Assembly: GCA_963708455.1 (NCBI GenBank)
Contig: CAVPSQ010000010.1
Span: 1,674,001 to 1,738,000, forward strand
Direction of reading: 5' to 3'
Length of the DNA: 64,000 bases
Source of the DNA: CAIMUS01 sp963708455
GTDB lineage: Bacteria > Pseudomonadota > Gammaproteobacteria > Competibacterales > Competibacteraceae
Below, piece after piece: positions 48,914-58,775 of this stretch. A program made the position numbers and the translations under genes. Each line of letters opens with the position of its first letter. Position 1 is the first letter of the stretch. The notes below the pieces were generated by a model, which was given only the letters and a program-made list of their open reading frames with translations, was not told where the DNA came from and did no database searches.

Positions 48914-50623
48914 ATGCTGACACCCTGGGTACGATTTTATCTGAGTTTTTACCGGAAGGCCTTATGGTCTTTAGCGCTGTGTTCAATCGCTCTCATCGCG
49001 CAACCCGCCATTCTCATCGCAACCTTCTGGATTATCCGTTATGTGTTTGATAACCTGATTGCCCAGGGGAAGCTGCTTTTCCTGTTATTCACGGGGTGCG
49101 GCATTATCGGACTGCTTCTGCTCAGCAGTAGCGTGTACCTGCTGGTGCGGTATTTTTCTACACGAATCACCAATACATCTGTCCAAGCATTTCATGAAGA
49201 AGTTCTTAAACGGGTTTATTCTTTGTCGCGCCTGTATTACAGTCAAGCTGATCGCAAGGAATTGCATACCATCCTGGTAAATGATCTAATTCATGTGGAC
49301 ATAATGACTAATGCTGTGGTTGGAAAATTAATTCCGGCGACGATCGTAACTCTGCTAATTACTCTTATCCTGTTGTACTTCCAGCCACTGTTGTTTATAT
49401 CGGTATTCAGTATTTTTCCACTGCTCTATATCATGCAGCGCGCGATCAAGCCTGCACTGAACAAATTCATTCGCAAGCAGCGTAACGCCTATGGCACCCT
49501 GAGTTCAAAAGTCATGTTTGCACTGGAGGCTTTGGACCTGACTCATTTGCGGGCGGCGCAGCAGGAAGAAATCATGGAGCAACTGTCGACTGCTGCCCGG
49601 TTCCGCGCCATTAGTTTAAAACTGATGCTTTTCAAGGAAGGTCACGCCTTTATTCAGGATATGTTGACCATCGCTTCGAGCATGGTCTGTCTGCTACTGG
49701 GCGGCGTTATCGTCGCCAGAGGGGGAATGACTCTAGGTGAACTGTTCTCATTCTATACCGCCACCCTTTTATTACGTCCCTATCTACGTACCCTCTGGGC
49801 TACCATACCCGGTATACTGGAGGGCATCGAGTCCCTGCAAAGATTGTACGATCTGTTGCAGGTGGCCAACCTGTCACCCTATGCCGGCAGAGAAAAAATT
49901 ACTTTTTCCGGTAACATCACACTGGAGAATGTGAGTTTCGGCTATAACCACAGAACTATACTGCAGGATGTAAATCTGAGCATAAGACCGCAAAGCATAG
50001 TAGTGATAATGGGTCCTAACGGCGCCGGGAAAAGTACTATCGTCAATTTGATTTTAGGGTTCTATCGCCCGCAAACAGGGCGATTGCTGGCAGATGGACA
50101 GCCTTTCGATGTACTCGATATCAATCATTTGCGGCAATTTATAGGGGTTGCGCCGCAGAATCCATTCATTTTTTCCGGCACAGTATTGGAAAATATCAGC
50201 TATGGTTGTCCGGAAGTTGGTGAGGCCGAAGTATGGCGAGCAACCCGGTTAGCCACGGCGGATGCTTTCATCGCCGAACTGCCCAATGGCTATGACACAC
50301 TGATCGGTCATAACGGACTGCTGCTTTCTGGCGGTCAATGTCAGCGCATCGCGCTGGCGCGGGCCCTGCTGCGGCATCCCCGCCTGCTTATCCTGGACGA
50401 GCCGACCAATCACCTGGATGCGACGGCTATTCATCGGTTCATACAGAATCTGAAGAATCTTGAAGACATGCCAGCCTGTATAATGATTACCCATAACATC
50501 GATATTATCAATGAAGCCGACTACATTTATTTCTTGGAAGAAGGCAAAATTGTTGCCAGAGGAAATGATGGTGTTTTTGCCGATTTACGCGACCTATATA
50601 GTCCAGAGTTCAATGAAATATAG
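48914..50623 (+). CDS. ABC exporter (fused membrane and ATPase domains)
   Basis: 569 residues. An N-terminal membrane domain of about six helices (residues 10-300) is followed by an ATPase with Walker A GPNGAGKST near 372, Q-loop GVAPQNPF, signature LLSGGQCQRIALARALL and Walker B LLILDEPTNHLD. The single-chain half-transporter works as a dimer and exports lipids, peptides or drugs. Lower GC than its neighbours. It is 29 bases upstream of the NTP_transf_5-type gene, with which it probably forms an operon. No peptidase C39 domain is present. Substrate unknown. Confidence 0.9.
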   Translation: MLTPWVRFYLSFYRKALWSLALCSIALIAQPAILIATFWIIRYVFDNLIAQGKLLFLLFTGCGIIGLLLLSSSVYLLVRYFSTRITNTSVQAFHEEVLKRVYSLSRLYYSQADRKELHTILVNDLIHVDIMTNAVVGKLIPATIVTLLITLILLYFQPLLFISVFSIFPLLYIMQRAIKPALNKFIRKQRNAYGTLSSKVMFALEALDLTHLRAAQQEEIMEQLSTAARFRAISLKLMLFKEGHAFIQDMLTIASSMVCLLLGGVIVARGGMTLGELFSFYTATLLLRPYLRTLWATIPGILEGIESLQRLYDLLQVANLSPYAGREKITFSGNITLENVSFGYNHRTILQDVNLSIRPQSIVVIMGPNGAGKSTIVNLILGFYRPQTGRLLADGQPFDVLDINHLRQFIGVAPQNPFIFSGTVLENISYGCPEVGEAEVWRATRLATADAFIAELPNGYDTLIGHNGLLLSGGQCQRIALARALLRHPRLLILDEPTNHLDATAIHRFIQNLKNLEDMPACIMITHNIDIINEADYIYFLEEGKIVARGNDGVFADLRDLYSPEFNEI

Positions 50624-50652
50624 TATCGATTGACAGTAATAAAGGTTATCCG

Positions 50653-51792
50653 ATGTCTCAAACACCCCATACTGATGAAATTGAACTGCTGCTAAGCTGT
50701 TCCAGAGTGCGGCTCGAGCCTGTCGATGTCGAGCGTATCAGAAGCTTGCTGCAAAAGAATCTAAACTGGGATTATTTACTGGATACCGCGCGTCGCAATG
50801 CTGTCGTACCGCTGTTATACAGTAATCTGCAAAAGCTCGCACCAGTCGCTATTCCCAACGTTATACTGGAACAGTTACAACATCAGTTTCTGCTCGGTGC
50901 TGCCTATAATTTGATGTGCACCAATCAATTATTTAAACTTGTAAAATTACTGGAAGCACATGATATTTCTCCTATACCTTTCAAAGGACCGGTGTTGGCC
51001 GACACGGTGTATGGTAATATTGCTCTGAGAGAGTTTCGCGACCTGGATATTCTGGTGCGGGAACAGGACTTTGAGAAAGCCCGGCAATTGCTTATTTCAC
51101 AGGGCTATGAACCTGTCAGTCCATACCAGATTGGGCCGGAAACAAAAGGGCAGGATTTACTGAACAGGAAATATAATATACTGGTCGATCTTATTTACCG
51201 GGTTGCTGAAGAAACGTATTCGTTTCCAATCGATCATGAGTCCTTATGGTCCCACGCCATGTCTATTTCTCTAAACGATAACAGGGTTTTGCATTTCACA
51301 GCAGAGGATCTGCTGCTGTTGCTCAGCATGCACGGCTGTAAGCACGCCTGGGCAAAATTAAAGTGGGTATGTGATATTAATGAACTGCTGCAGGTCAATC
51401 CATCATTGAACTGGGCGGACGTTGTGAGCCATGCCCAGGCGCTGCACAGTGAACGCACACTGCTGGTTACTGTGGCTATCGCCCACGATCTTCTGGGAAC
51501 TCCCCTTCCTGAAATAATATTACAACGGATAAGAACCGATAAAACAGTCGGTCAACTCGTTACATGGGCAAGGAAAAGAATTTTGCAGCAGTCGAAAAGT
51601 GAATTCAATCGAAGATTCCAAAATTTCACCTTTTATCTCAGGACACGGCAACGCCAACGTGATAAGTTCGGGTTGTATAAGTACTTGATAACTCCTAATG
51701 AAAAAGACTTGGCTTTTGTAAAATTCCCAAAATCTCTTTCTTTTCTTTATTATTTAGTTCGTCCAATACGGATTTTTTTAGAATATCGTTGA
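50653..51792 (+). CDS. NTP_transf_5-type (uncharacterised nucleotidyltransferase) protein
   Basis: 379 residues. The core PIPFKGPVLADTVYGNIALREFRDLDILVREQDFEKARQLLISQGY has the two acidic residues of a nucleotidyltransferase fold (DLDIL) after a conserved KG. The region LLSMHGCKHAWAKLKWVCDINELL is the second conserved block of this family. Such proteins occur in several peptide (RiPP) and polysaccharide clusters, sometimes beside ABC exporters, but their reaction is not established. Low GC and a Lys/Phe-rich C-terminus mark it as foreign to the flanking genes. Confidence 0.8.
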   Translation: MSQTPHTDEIELLLSCSRVRLEPVDVERIRSLLQKNLNWDYLLDTARRNAVVPLLYSNLQKLAPVAIPNVILEQLQHQFLLGAAYNLMCTNQLFKLVKLLEAHDISPIPFKGPVLADTVYGNIALREFRDLDILVREQDFEKARQLLISQGYEPVSPYQIGPETKGQDLLNRKYNILVDLIYRVAEETYSFPIDHESLWSHAMSISLNDNRVLHFTAEDLLLLLSMHGCKHAWAKLKWVCDINELLQVNPSLNWADVVSHAQALHSERTLLVTVAIAHDLLGTPLPEIILQRIRTDKTVGQLVTWARKRILQQSKSEFNRRFQNFTFYLRTRQRQRDKFGLYKYLITPNEKDLAFVKFPKSLSFLYYLVRPIRIFLEYR

Positions 51793-52025
51793 TTATCAGG
51801 GATTATCAGTGGAATTAATTGTTAATAATAAATTTTGTTCAATTTTACTGGACTTTGGTCATTCTTTAAAAATCAATGACTTACAGAATCAGACTAAAAA
51901 TTAACGAATCTGATTGCACCCGCTACAATGACAATTAGTGGCGCAGTGGCCGTGCGCCCGGCGGTTACCGTTGACCGTGCACCTGCATCCCACATTCACC
52001 CAGCAGCCATGGAGACTATTGTGGC

Positions 52026-53063
52026 ATGACCGCAAGCATCGAATTTCGCAAAGAACTCAAACAGGGTCGGCAATACGATCCACGCCGGAATTTCGAACTC
52101 AGCACTATCGATAGCGAAATCCGCTACGACCCTTTGACGGGCGATAGCGCTCGCCTCTGTCATTTTGCCTTGAGCACTGCTATTCCGCCGGATCTGGCCC
52201 AGATGGTGACCACAACGGCCGCGACCTGTCCCTTCTGTCCGGACAAGGTGTTGCGGGTAACGCCACGCTTTACCGAGGCGCTGCTGCCGGAAGGCAGGCT
52301 GCGGCGCGGCGGCGCGGTACTGTTTCCCAATCTATTTCCCTACGACGATATTTCCGCCGTGGCGACGCTCACGGAGCGCCACTTCATTCCCCTGGATGAT
52401 GTGCCGCTGCCAGTTATCGAGGATGGGATAGGCATAGCCCGGGATTTCTTCCAGCGCCTCGCAGCGGACGGCGTCCAGCCCGGTTACGGCATCGTCACCT
52501 GGAATTACATGCCGCCGGCGGGCGGCACCCAGATACATCCCCATATCCAGGTGATTCACACCAGCAATCCGGGCAACCGGCTGCGGCGCGAGTTGGCCGC
52601 CGAATACGCCTGGCGGCAGCGTCATGGAAGCAACTACTGGGCCGAACTGCTGGCCGCCGAACGGCGGGAGGGCGTGCGCTGGATTGGTGAGAGCGGTCCG
52701 GTGCAGTGGTATGTGCCGTTTACCCCGACCGGGATATTAGGAGACTGTAACGGTGTCCTGCCGGAACGGGCCACGCTGACGGCGCTGAGCAACAGTGATA
52801 TCCACGCCGTCGCCGTCGGGCTGCGGCGCATACTGCGCGGCTTTGCCGCTCTTGGCCTATGGAGTTTCAATCTGACTTTCTTTCCAGACCGCAGCGACGC
52901 CGGTGCCGACTGCCACTGGTTGAATGTCCGGGTGGTGCCACGCCTGTATCTGAACCCGATCACTCATATTCCGGATGTCTCCTACATGCAACTGTTGCTG
53001 GAAGAACGCTTCGCCATGGTGTATCCGGAAGAAACCGCCGCCCGGTTGCGGGCGGTGCTCTGA
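52026..53063 (+). CDS. GalT/HIT-superfamily nucleotidyltransferase-like protein
   Basis: 345 residues. The motif GGTQIHPHIQVI resembles the HPHxQ active site of galactose-1-phosphate uridylyltransferases, in which the second His forms the nucleotidyl intermediate. A CPFC pair near residue 64 may bind zinc. RYDPLTGDSARLCHFAL near the N-terminus recalls the GalT start. The substrate cannot be told. A long AT-rich stretch, 51793-52025, lies upstream and holds no gene. Confidence 0.65.
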   Translation: MTASIEFRKELKQGRQYDPRRNFELSTIDSEIRYDPLTGDSARLCHFALSTAIPPDLAQMVTTTAATCPFCPDKVLRVTPRFTEALLPEGRLRRGGAVLFPNLFPYDDISAVATLTERHFIPLDDVPLPVIEDGIGIARDFFQRLAADGVQPGYGIVTWNYMPPAGGTQIHPHIQVIHTSNPGNRLRRELAAEYAWRQRHGSNYWAELLAAERREGVRWIGESGPVQWYVPFTPTGILGDCNGVLPERATLTALSNSDIHAVAVGLRRILRGFAALGLWSFNLTFFPDRSDAGADCHWLNVRVVPRLYLNPITHIPDVSYMQLLLEERFAMVYPEETAARLRAVL

Positions 53064-53204
53064 TGGCGGAGTACGTTGATCCGGCGGCTTGCCGCTATGC
53101 ACAGGCACCTGCCGGGCCGCTGCGCCCGCGCGCCTCCTGGTAAGCATCGGCCATGTACGCTAAACTGCGAGACCTTGTAAAGCCGTTCTGCTGAAATTCG
53201 TTTT

Positions 53205-53297
53205 GGAGAGGTACCGAAGCGGTCATAACGGCGCCGACTCGAAATCGGATGGGGGGCGAGAGCTCCCACGCGGGTTCGAATCCCGCCCTCTCCGCCA
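53205..53297 (+). tRNA. tRNA-Ser(CGA)
   Basis: 93 bases with CCA encoded. Acceptor stem GGAGAGG pairs with CCTCTCC, then GCCA. The anticodon loop reads CTCGAAA (anticodon CGA, codon UCG). A long variable arm (GGGGGGCGAGAGCTCCC) and T-arm GCGGGTTCGAATCCCGC are present, as expected for a class II serine tRNA. Confidence 0.93.
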
Positions 53298-53500
53298 TCT
53301 AAACGGCTCCCTATTCAGGCAGGCTCCGTGCGGGCGTGCGTGTGCAAGAAGAACTATGAGCCGCCCCCTGAAAGCCGGGGATTGGAGTGTCGGCGGCTGT
53401 CTTGAGCACCTCTCTTTCCAAAGCGCCGTTCATGTTCTAAAGTGAAAGCGCAAGCAAGCCTGTTGGTAACTTCCTGCTTCTATTTGCATAATAAAATCTC

Positions 53501-55240
53501 ATGGCTATGACCATCTCTGACAAAGGCGGCCCGACCAGTGCGAAACTAACCGGTCTGGCGAGACAGTTGGTGCGCGCCGGGCTGCTCGATGATAATTCCG
53601 CCCTGCGCGCGGTCGAGCAGGCTCACAAGAGCAATACCCCTTTCGTGACTTATCTGGTCGAAAACAAGCTGGCACCGGCCGCCAACGTGGCAAGTGTCGC
53701 CGCACGCGAATTCGGCCTGCCACTGTTCGATCTGAACGCGCTGGAGATAGACGCCTCCCTGGTCCAGTTGGTGGATGAGAAACTGATCCGTCAGCATCAT
53801 GCGTTGCCGCTGTGGAAACGCGGCAACCGCCTGTTTGTAGGGCTGACCGATCCCGGCAACCGGCGGGCCCTGGAAGATATCAAATTCAAAACCAGCCTGA
53901 ATACCGAACCCGTCATCGTTGTCGAGACCCAGTTGACCCAGGTTATCGAGCGCGCGCTGGGCAGCGCCATGCAGCGCATTCAAGGACTGCTCAGCGAGAA
54001 TCTGGAGGATCTCGAAGTTAGCAGCGGTGAAGACAACCGTGAACAGGATTTTGTCTTCAATCACGATACCGAAGAAGATGCACCGGTGGTGCGCTTCGTC
54101 AACCGCGCGTTGCTGGACGCCGTCAACCGGAACGCCTCCGATTTACATTTCGAGCCTTACGAAAAAACCTACCGGGTGCGTTTCCGGCAGGACGGCATTC
54201 TCCACGAAGTGGCCAAGCCGCCGCTCAGCATGGCGGTGCGCATCGCCGCTCGTCTCAAGGTCATGTCGCAGTTGAATATCGCCGAGCGCCGGGTGCCCCA
54301 GGACGGCCGCATGCGCCTGCACCTGTCCAAGCAGCGCGCCATCGACTTTCGTGTTAACGTCCTGCCCACCCTGTGGGGCGAAAAAGTGGTGCTGCGCATC
54401 CTCGACCCGACCAGCGCCCAGATGGGCATCGATGCGCTGGGTTATGAAGCCCACCAGCGCGAGGCGTTCCTGAACGCTATTCGCAAGCCGCAGGGAATGG
54501 TGCTGGTCACCGGTCCCACCGGCAGCGGCAAGACGGTATCCCTGTACACAGCGCTGAATATCCTGAACACGGAGGAAGTCAATATCTCCACCGCCGAAGA
54601 CCCGGTGGAAATCAATCTACCTGGCGTCAATCAGGTCAGTGTCAATATCAGGACGGGGATGACCTTCGCCGAAACTCTGCGCGCTTTTCTCCGGCAGGAC
54701 CCGGATATCATCATGGTCGGTGAGGTGCGCGATCTGGAAACCGCCGAAATCGCCGTCAAAGCCGCCCAGACCGGCCACCTGGTGTTATCCACGCTGCATA
54801 CCAACAGCGCCGCCGAAACCATCACCCGCATGATGAATATGGGCGTAGCGCCTTTCAATATCGCCTCCAGCGTGATCCTGATCATCGCCCAGCGATTGGC
54901 GCGCAAGCTGTGCGAGCAGTGCAAGGAGGAAGCGCGCAAGCTCCCTCCCGAAACCCTGCTCAAGGAAGGCTTCCGCGAAGATGAATTGGACAAGCTGGTC
55001 ATTTACCGGCCGTCAGGCTGCGAGCACTGCAATAACGGCTACAAGGGCCGCACCGGCATTTACGAAGTCATGCCCATTTCCAAGGCGATGGAGCATATCA
55101 TCATGGCGGCGGGCAACGCGCTCCAGATTGCCGCCCAGTCGCAGCAGGAAAATATCCTCGACCTGCGCCAGGCGGGCCTCAACAAAGTGCGCCAGGGCAT
55201 CACCAGCCTCGAAGAAATCAATCGCATCACCAAGGAATAA
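53501..55240 (+). CDS. pilB: type IV pilus assembly ATPase PilB
   Basis: 579 residues. PilB drives pilus extension. An N-terminal MshEN-like domain is followed by the ATPase: Walker A GPTGSGKTVSLYTALN near 344, Asp box and Walker B IIMVGEVRDLETAEIA, His box HLVLSTLHTNSA, and a tetracysteine zinc site (CEQC and CEHC). A second ATG six bases later is also possible. It is the first gene of pilBCD-coaE-zapD. Confidence 0.97.
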   Translation: MAMTISDKGGPTSAKLTGLARQLVRAGLLDDNSALRAVEQAHKSNTPFVTYLVENKLAPAANVASVAAREFGLPLFDLNALEIDASLVQLVDEKLIRQHHALPLWKRGNRLFVGLTDPGNRRALEDIKFKTSLNTEPVIVVETQLTQVIERALGSAMQRIQGLLSENLEDLEVSSGEDNREQDFVFNHDTEEDAPVVRFVNRALLDAVNRNASDLHFEPYEKTYRVRFRQDGILHEVAKPPLSMAVRIAARLKVMSQLNIAERRVPQDGRMRLHLSKQRAIDFRVNVLPTLWGEKVVLRILDPTSAQMGIDALGYEAHQREAFLNAIRKPQGMVLVTGPTGSGKTVSLYTALNILNTEEVNISTAEDPVEINLPGVNQVSVNIRTGMTFAETLRAFLRQDPDIIMVGEVRDLETAEIAVKAAQTGHLVLSTLHTNSAAETITRMMNMGVAPFNIASSVILIIAQRLARKLCEQCKEEARKLPPETLLKEGFREDELDKLVIYRPSGCEHCNNGYKGRTGIYEVMPISKAMEHIIMAAGNALQIAAQSQQENILDLRQAGLNKVRQGITSLEEINRITKE

Positions 55241-55244
55241 CGTT

Positions 55245-56474
55245 ATGGCCAAGCAACGCACGCCGACCAAAACGGCAGAGCTGCTCTTTCTGTGGGAAGG
55301 CAACGACAAGCGGGGAATCCGCATCAAGGGCGAGATGCGCGGGGCCAATATCAACCTCATCAAAGCCGAATTGCGCCGCCAGGGAATCATCCCGCTGCGC
55401 ATCAGGAAAAAATCCAAACCCCTGCTCAATCTCGGCAATACCATCAAGCCCAAGGATATTATGCTGTTCAGTCGGCAGTTGTGCACCATGCTCAATTCCG
55501 GGATCGCGTTGGTACAGGCGTTGGATATGGTGGGCCACAGCAGCAGGAATCCCAAACTCAAGGAAATGGTGCTGTCCATCAAGACGGATGTGGAAGGCGG
55601 CGCCAGTCTGGCTGAAGCCCTGGGCAAGCAGCCGCTGTATTTCAACGAGCTGTATCGCAGCCTGATCCGCGCCGGCGAGGAAGCGGGCGTCCTGGAAATC
55701 CTGCTGGATAAGATTTCGATCTATATGGAAAAAGCGGAAGCCCTCAAAGCCAAGGTCAAAAAAGCGTTCACCTATCCTGCCATCGTGTTGTTTTTTGCCT
55801 TCGTGGTCACGACGATTCTGTTGCTTTACGTTATTCCCACGTTCCAGGACCTGTTCAGAGACTTCGGCGCCGATCTGCCCGCGCTGACCAAGCTGGTGAT
55901 CGAAATTTCCCAGATCTTTCAGAGTTACTGGTATCTCATCCTGGGCATTCCTGTCGCTGTTATCCTGGGTTTGATTCAATTGCGCAAACGCTCGCGCACG
56001 TTCTATCAACTGGTGGATCGCTGGCTGCTGCGGTTGCCCTTGCTGGGTCCCCTGACGGCCACGGCGGCCAACGCCCGGTTTGCGCGCACCCTGGCCACCA
56101 TGTTCGAGGGTGGCGTGCCGCTGGTGGACGCCATGGCGTCGGTGGCCGGCGCCACCGGCAATTATGTGTATGAACAGGCAGTGCTGCAAATGCGCGATGC
56201 GGTTTCCATCGGTCAGCAATTACACTTCGCCATGCGGCAAAGCGGATTGTTTCCCGATATGGTGGTGCAAATGGTCGCCATCGGCGAGGAAGCCGGCTCC
56301 TTAGGGTCGATGTTGAACAAGGTCGCTGAGTTCTACGAGGCCGAGGTCGATCAGCGCATTGATACGTTGACCACCTTTATCGAGCCGGCGCTGATGGGCT
56401 TCCTGGCGGTGGTCGTGGGTGGCCTGGTGGTGGCGATGTATCTGCCTATTTTCAAAATGGCCAGCGCGGTCTGA
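55245..56474 (+). CDS. pilC: type IV pilus inner-membrane platform protein PilC
   Basis: 409 residues from the ATG at 55245, four bases after pilB. Two T2SSF domains are visible: LFSRQLCTMLNSGIALVQALDMV...EGGASLAEAL and FARTLATMFEGGVPLVDAMASV...FPDMVVQMVAIGEEAGSLGSML. Three membrane helices are present. The longer upstream frame lies inside pilB. Confidence 0.97.
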   Translation: MAKQRTPTKTAELLFLWEGNDKRGIRIKGEMRGANINLIKAELRRQGIIPLRIRKKSKPLLNLGNTIKPKDIMLFSRQLCTMLNSGIALVQALDMVGHSSRNPKLKEMVLSIKTDVEGGASLAEALGKQPLYFNELYRSLIRAGEEAGVLEILLDKISIYMEKAEALKAKVKKAFTYPAIVLFFAFVVTTILLLYVIPTFQDLFRDFGADLPALTKLVIEISQIFQSYWYLILGIPVAVILGLIQLRKRSRTFYQLVDRWLLRLPLLGPLTATAANARFARTLATMFEGGVPLVDAMASVAGATGNYVYEQAVLQMRDAVSIGQQLHFAMRQSGLFPDMVVQMVAIGEEAGSLGSMLNKVAEFYEAEVDQRIDTLTTFIEPALMGFLAVVVGGLVVAMYLPIFKMASAV

Positions 56475-56480
56475 CAGCCC

Positions 56481-57347
56481 ATGCCACTGATCGATCTACT
56501 GGCGGCCTCGCCGCTGCTGTGTGTTGTGGCATCGGGATTGCTGGGGCTGGTCGTCGGCAGTTTTCTGAATGTGGTGATCCACCGCCTGCCGCTCATGCTG
56601 GAGCGGCACTGGCGCACGCAATGTGCGGACCTGTTGGGACAGACTGCGCCGCAGGGGCCGACGCTGAATCTGTGGACGCCCCGGTCCCGTTGCCCCGCCT
56701 GCCAGCAGCCGCTGCGCGGGCTGCACAATATTCCACTGCTGAGTTTTATCGTGCTGCGCGGCCGCTGCGCTTATTGCCAGGCGTCGATCTCCTGGCAGTA
56801 TCCGGCCGTTGAAGCCGCTGGCGCCCTGCTGGCGGCGCTGACGGCCTGGCGTTTCGGTTGCGGCTGGCAGACGGCGGCGGCCCTGCTGCTCACCTGGGCT
56901 TTGCTGGCGCTCAGCGTCATCGACCTGCAGCGGCAGTTATTACCGGACTGCATCACGTTGCCGTTGCTGTGGCTGGGGCTGGGGCTGGCCTTGGGAGGCA
57001 TCTTCACCGACCTGCCCGCCAGTGTGCTCGGCGCCATGGCGGGTTATCTCAGCTTGTGGTCGGTCTATTGGGTATTTCGCCTGCTGACTGGCAAGGAAGG
57101 CATGGGGGCGGGAGATTTCAAGCTGCTGGCCATGCTGGGCGCCTGGCAGGGCTGGCAGTCGCTGCCAGCCATTGTGATTCTGGCGGCCGGCAGCGGGTCC
57201 ATCGTGGGCGGCGCCTTGATTCTGCTGCGGCGACGGGATCACAACATTCCCATCCCTTTCGGTCCTTTTCTGGCGGCCGCCGGTTGGGTCACGCTGCTGT
57301 GGGGGCCGGCGTTGCAGCAGGCCTATCTACGTTGGTTGGGTCTATGA
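56481..57347 (+). CDS. pilD: prepilin peptidase / N-methyltransferase PilD
   Basis: 288 residues. It cleaves and methylates prepilins. The cytosolic zinc-binding pairs are CPACQQ and CAYCQ; the aspartyl protease residues are in LSVIDLQRQLLPD and GAGDFKLLAMLG. Eight hydrophobic segments are seen. It lies six bases after pilC and four before coaE. Confidence 0.97.
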   Translation: MPLIDLLAASPLLCVVASGLLGLVVGSFLNVVIHRLPLMLERHWRTQCADLLGQTAPQGPTLNLWTPRSRCPACQQPLRGLHNIPLLSFIVLRGRCAYCQASISWQYPAVEAAGALLAALTAWRFGCGWQTAAALLLTWALLALSVIDLQRQLLPDCITLPLLWLGLGLALGGIFTDLPASVLGAMAGYLSLWSVYWVFRLLTGKEGMGAGDFKLLAMLGAWQGWQSLPAIVILAAGSGSIVGGALILLRRRDHNIPIPFGPFLAAAGWVTLLWGPALQQAYLRWLGL

Positions 57348-57351
57348 GCTT

Positions 57352-57978
57352 ATGCTGGTCATCGCCCTGACCGGTGGCATCGGCAGCGGCAAGACCGCCG
57401 TCGGCGCGGCTTTCGCACGGCACGGCGCACCGCTGATCGACACCGATGCGCTGGCCCGTGACGTGGTCCAACCCGGCCAGCCGGCGTTGCAGGAGATCGT
57501 CGCGGCTTTCGGCTCCGCCTGTCTGGACGCCACGGGCTGCCTGGATCGGGCTTACCTGCGGCGGATCGTGTTCGCCGCTCCGGCCTTGCGACAGCGGCTG
57601 GAAGCGCTGCTCCATCCCCGCATTCTGGCCGCTTTGCGGCAGCGGCTGGCGGCTGTGCAGGCGCCGTATTGCCTGGTGGCGGTGCCGTTACTGGTGGAAA
57701 CCGGCATGGACAAGCTGTTCGAGCGCATCCTGGTGGTGGATGTCCCGGAAGAGCTGCAAATCACCCGGGTCATGGCCCGCGACCGGGTGGATGCTACCCA
57801 CGCCCGCGGCATGCTGAGCCAACAGGCGAGCCGCGACCAGCGCCTGGCGGTGGCTGATGATGTGCTCGATAACAGCGGCGATCTGGCCGGGTTGGACACC
57901 CAGGTGGCGGTGCTGCATCAACGCTATCTGGCGCTCGCCAACGGCCGGGCCTGTCCTGTGCAGCGCAGCGACGAGTAG
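57352..57978 (+). CDS. coaE: dephospho-CoA kinase
   Basis: 208 residues. The last step of CoA synthesis. Walker A is LTGGIGSGKTAVGAAF, followed by DTDALARDVVQPGQPALQEI and the lid region VVDVPEELQITRVMARD. It lies between pilD and zapD, a conserved gammaproteobacterial order. yacG, often next after zapD, is absent. Confidence 0.96.
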   Translation: MLVIALTGGIGSGKTAVGAAFARHGAPLIDTDALARDVVQPGQPALQEIVAAFGSACLDATGCLDRAYLRRIVFAAPALRQRLEALLHPRILAALRQRLAAVQAPYCLVAVPLLVETGMDKLFERILVVDVPEELQITRVMARDRVDATHARGMLSQQASRDQRLAVADDVLDNSGDLAGLDTQVAVLHQRYLALANGRACPVQRSDE

Positions 57979-57986
57979 GGTGCAGC

Positions 57987-58757
57987 ATGGCGGCTACCTT
58001 GTGTTACGAATACCCTCTCAACGAGCGGATCAAGCTGCTGCGGCGGCTCGAGTCTGTGTTCGCCAGCATCGCGCAGACGGCCTCCGGCCGCTCCACCTGG
58101 GACAGCCTGAGCGCCCTGCACAGTTTGTCCGAACTCGTCACTCTGACCGGCCGCGCCGAACTCCGCTCAGAGCTGTTCAAGGAACTGGACCGCCACCATA
58201 CGGCACTGGACCGGCTGCGGCAAAATCCCGCTGTCGATGGCAGTCTGCTGGAGGCCACCCTGCAGACTATCGCCGCTGCGCTGGACCGCCTGCGCAACCT
58301 GGACCGGTCTACCCTGGAGACGTTGCGAGGCAACGATTTGCTTGGCGCGGTGCGGCAGCGCGGCGGCCTGCCGGGGAGCGTCTGCCCGTTCGATCAGCCC
58401 GCGCTGCATCACTGGCTGCATCGGGATAGCGACGTGCGCGCCGCGCACATCGGGCGCTGGCTGGAGCCTTTTCAGCCCGTGCAGCAGGCGCTCGATCTGA
58501 CGTTGAGCCTGCTGCGCGACAGCGCCGCACCCCGTCAGGCCGTGGCAGAGCGCGGCTTTTTTCAGCAAGCGTTGAGCAGCCATGCGCCCGTGCAACTGGT
58601 GCGGGTATTCGTGCCGACCGAGTACGGGGTGTTTCCTGAAATCAACGGCCGCCGGCACCGCCTGACCATCCGCTTCATGACCCAGCCTGACCCCGATCAA
58701 CGGGCCGCGCAGACCAGTGCAGATATCGACTTCTGGGTGGCGTATTGCATGCTGTAG
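57987..58757 (+). CDS. zapD: cell division protein ZapD
   Basis: 256 residues. ZapD cross-links FtsZ filaments at midcell. The start CYEYPLNERIKLLRRLESVF and the later FFQQALSSHAPVQLVRVFVP and PEINGRRHRLTIRFM segments are typical of the family (formerly DUF1342). Normal length. It ends 18 bases before the convergent acyl-CoA ligase gene. Confidence 0.95.
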   Translation: MAATLCYEYPLNERIKLLRRLESVFASIAQTASGRSTWDSLSALHSLSELVTLTGRAELRSELFKELDRHHTALDRLRQNPAVDGSLLEATLQTIAAALDRLRNLDRSTLETLRGNDLLGAVRQRGGLPGSVCPFDQPALHHWLHRDSDVRAAHIGRWLEPFQPVQQALDLTLSLLRDSAAPRQAVAERGFFQQALSSHAPVQLVRVFVPTEYGVFPEINGRRHRLTIRFMTQPDPDQRAAQTSADIDFWVAYCML

Positions 58758-58775
58758 CAAGGCTCGCCGCAGCGC

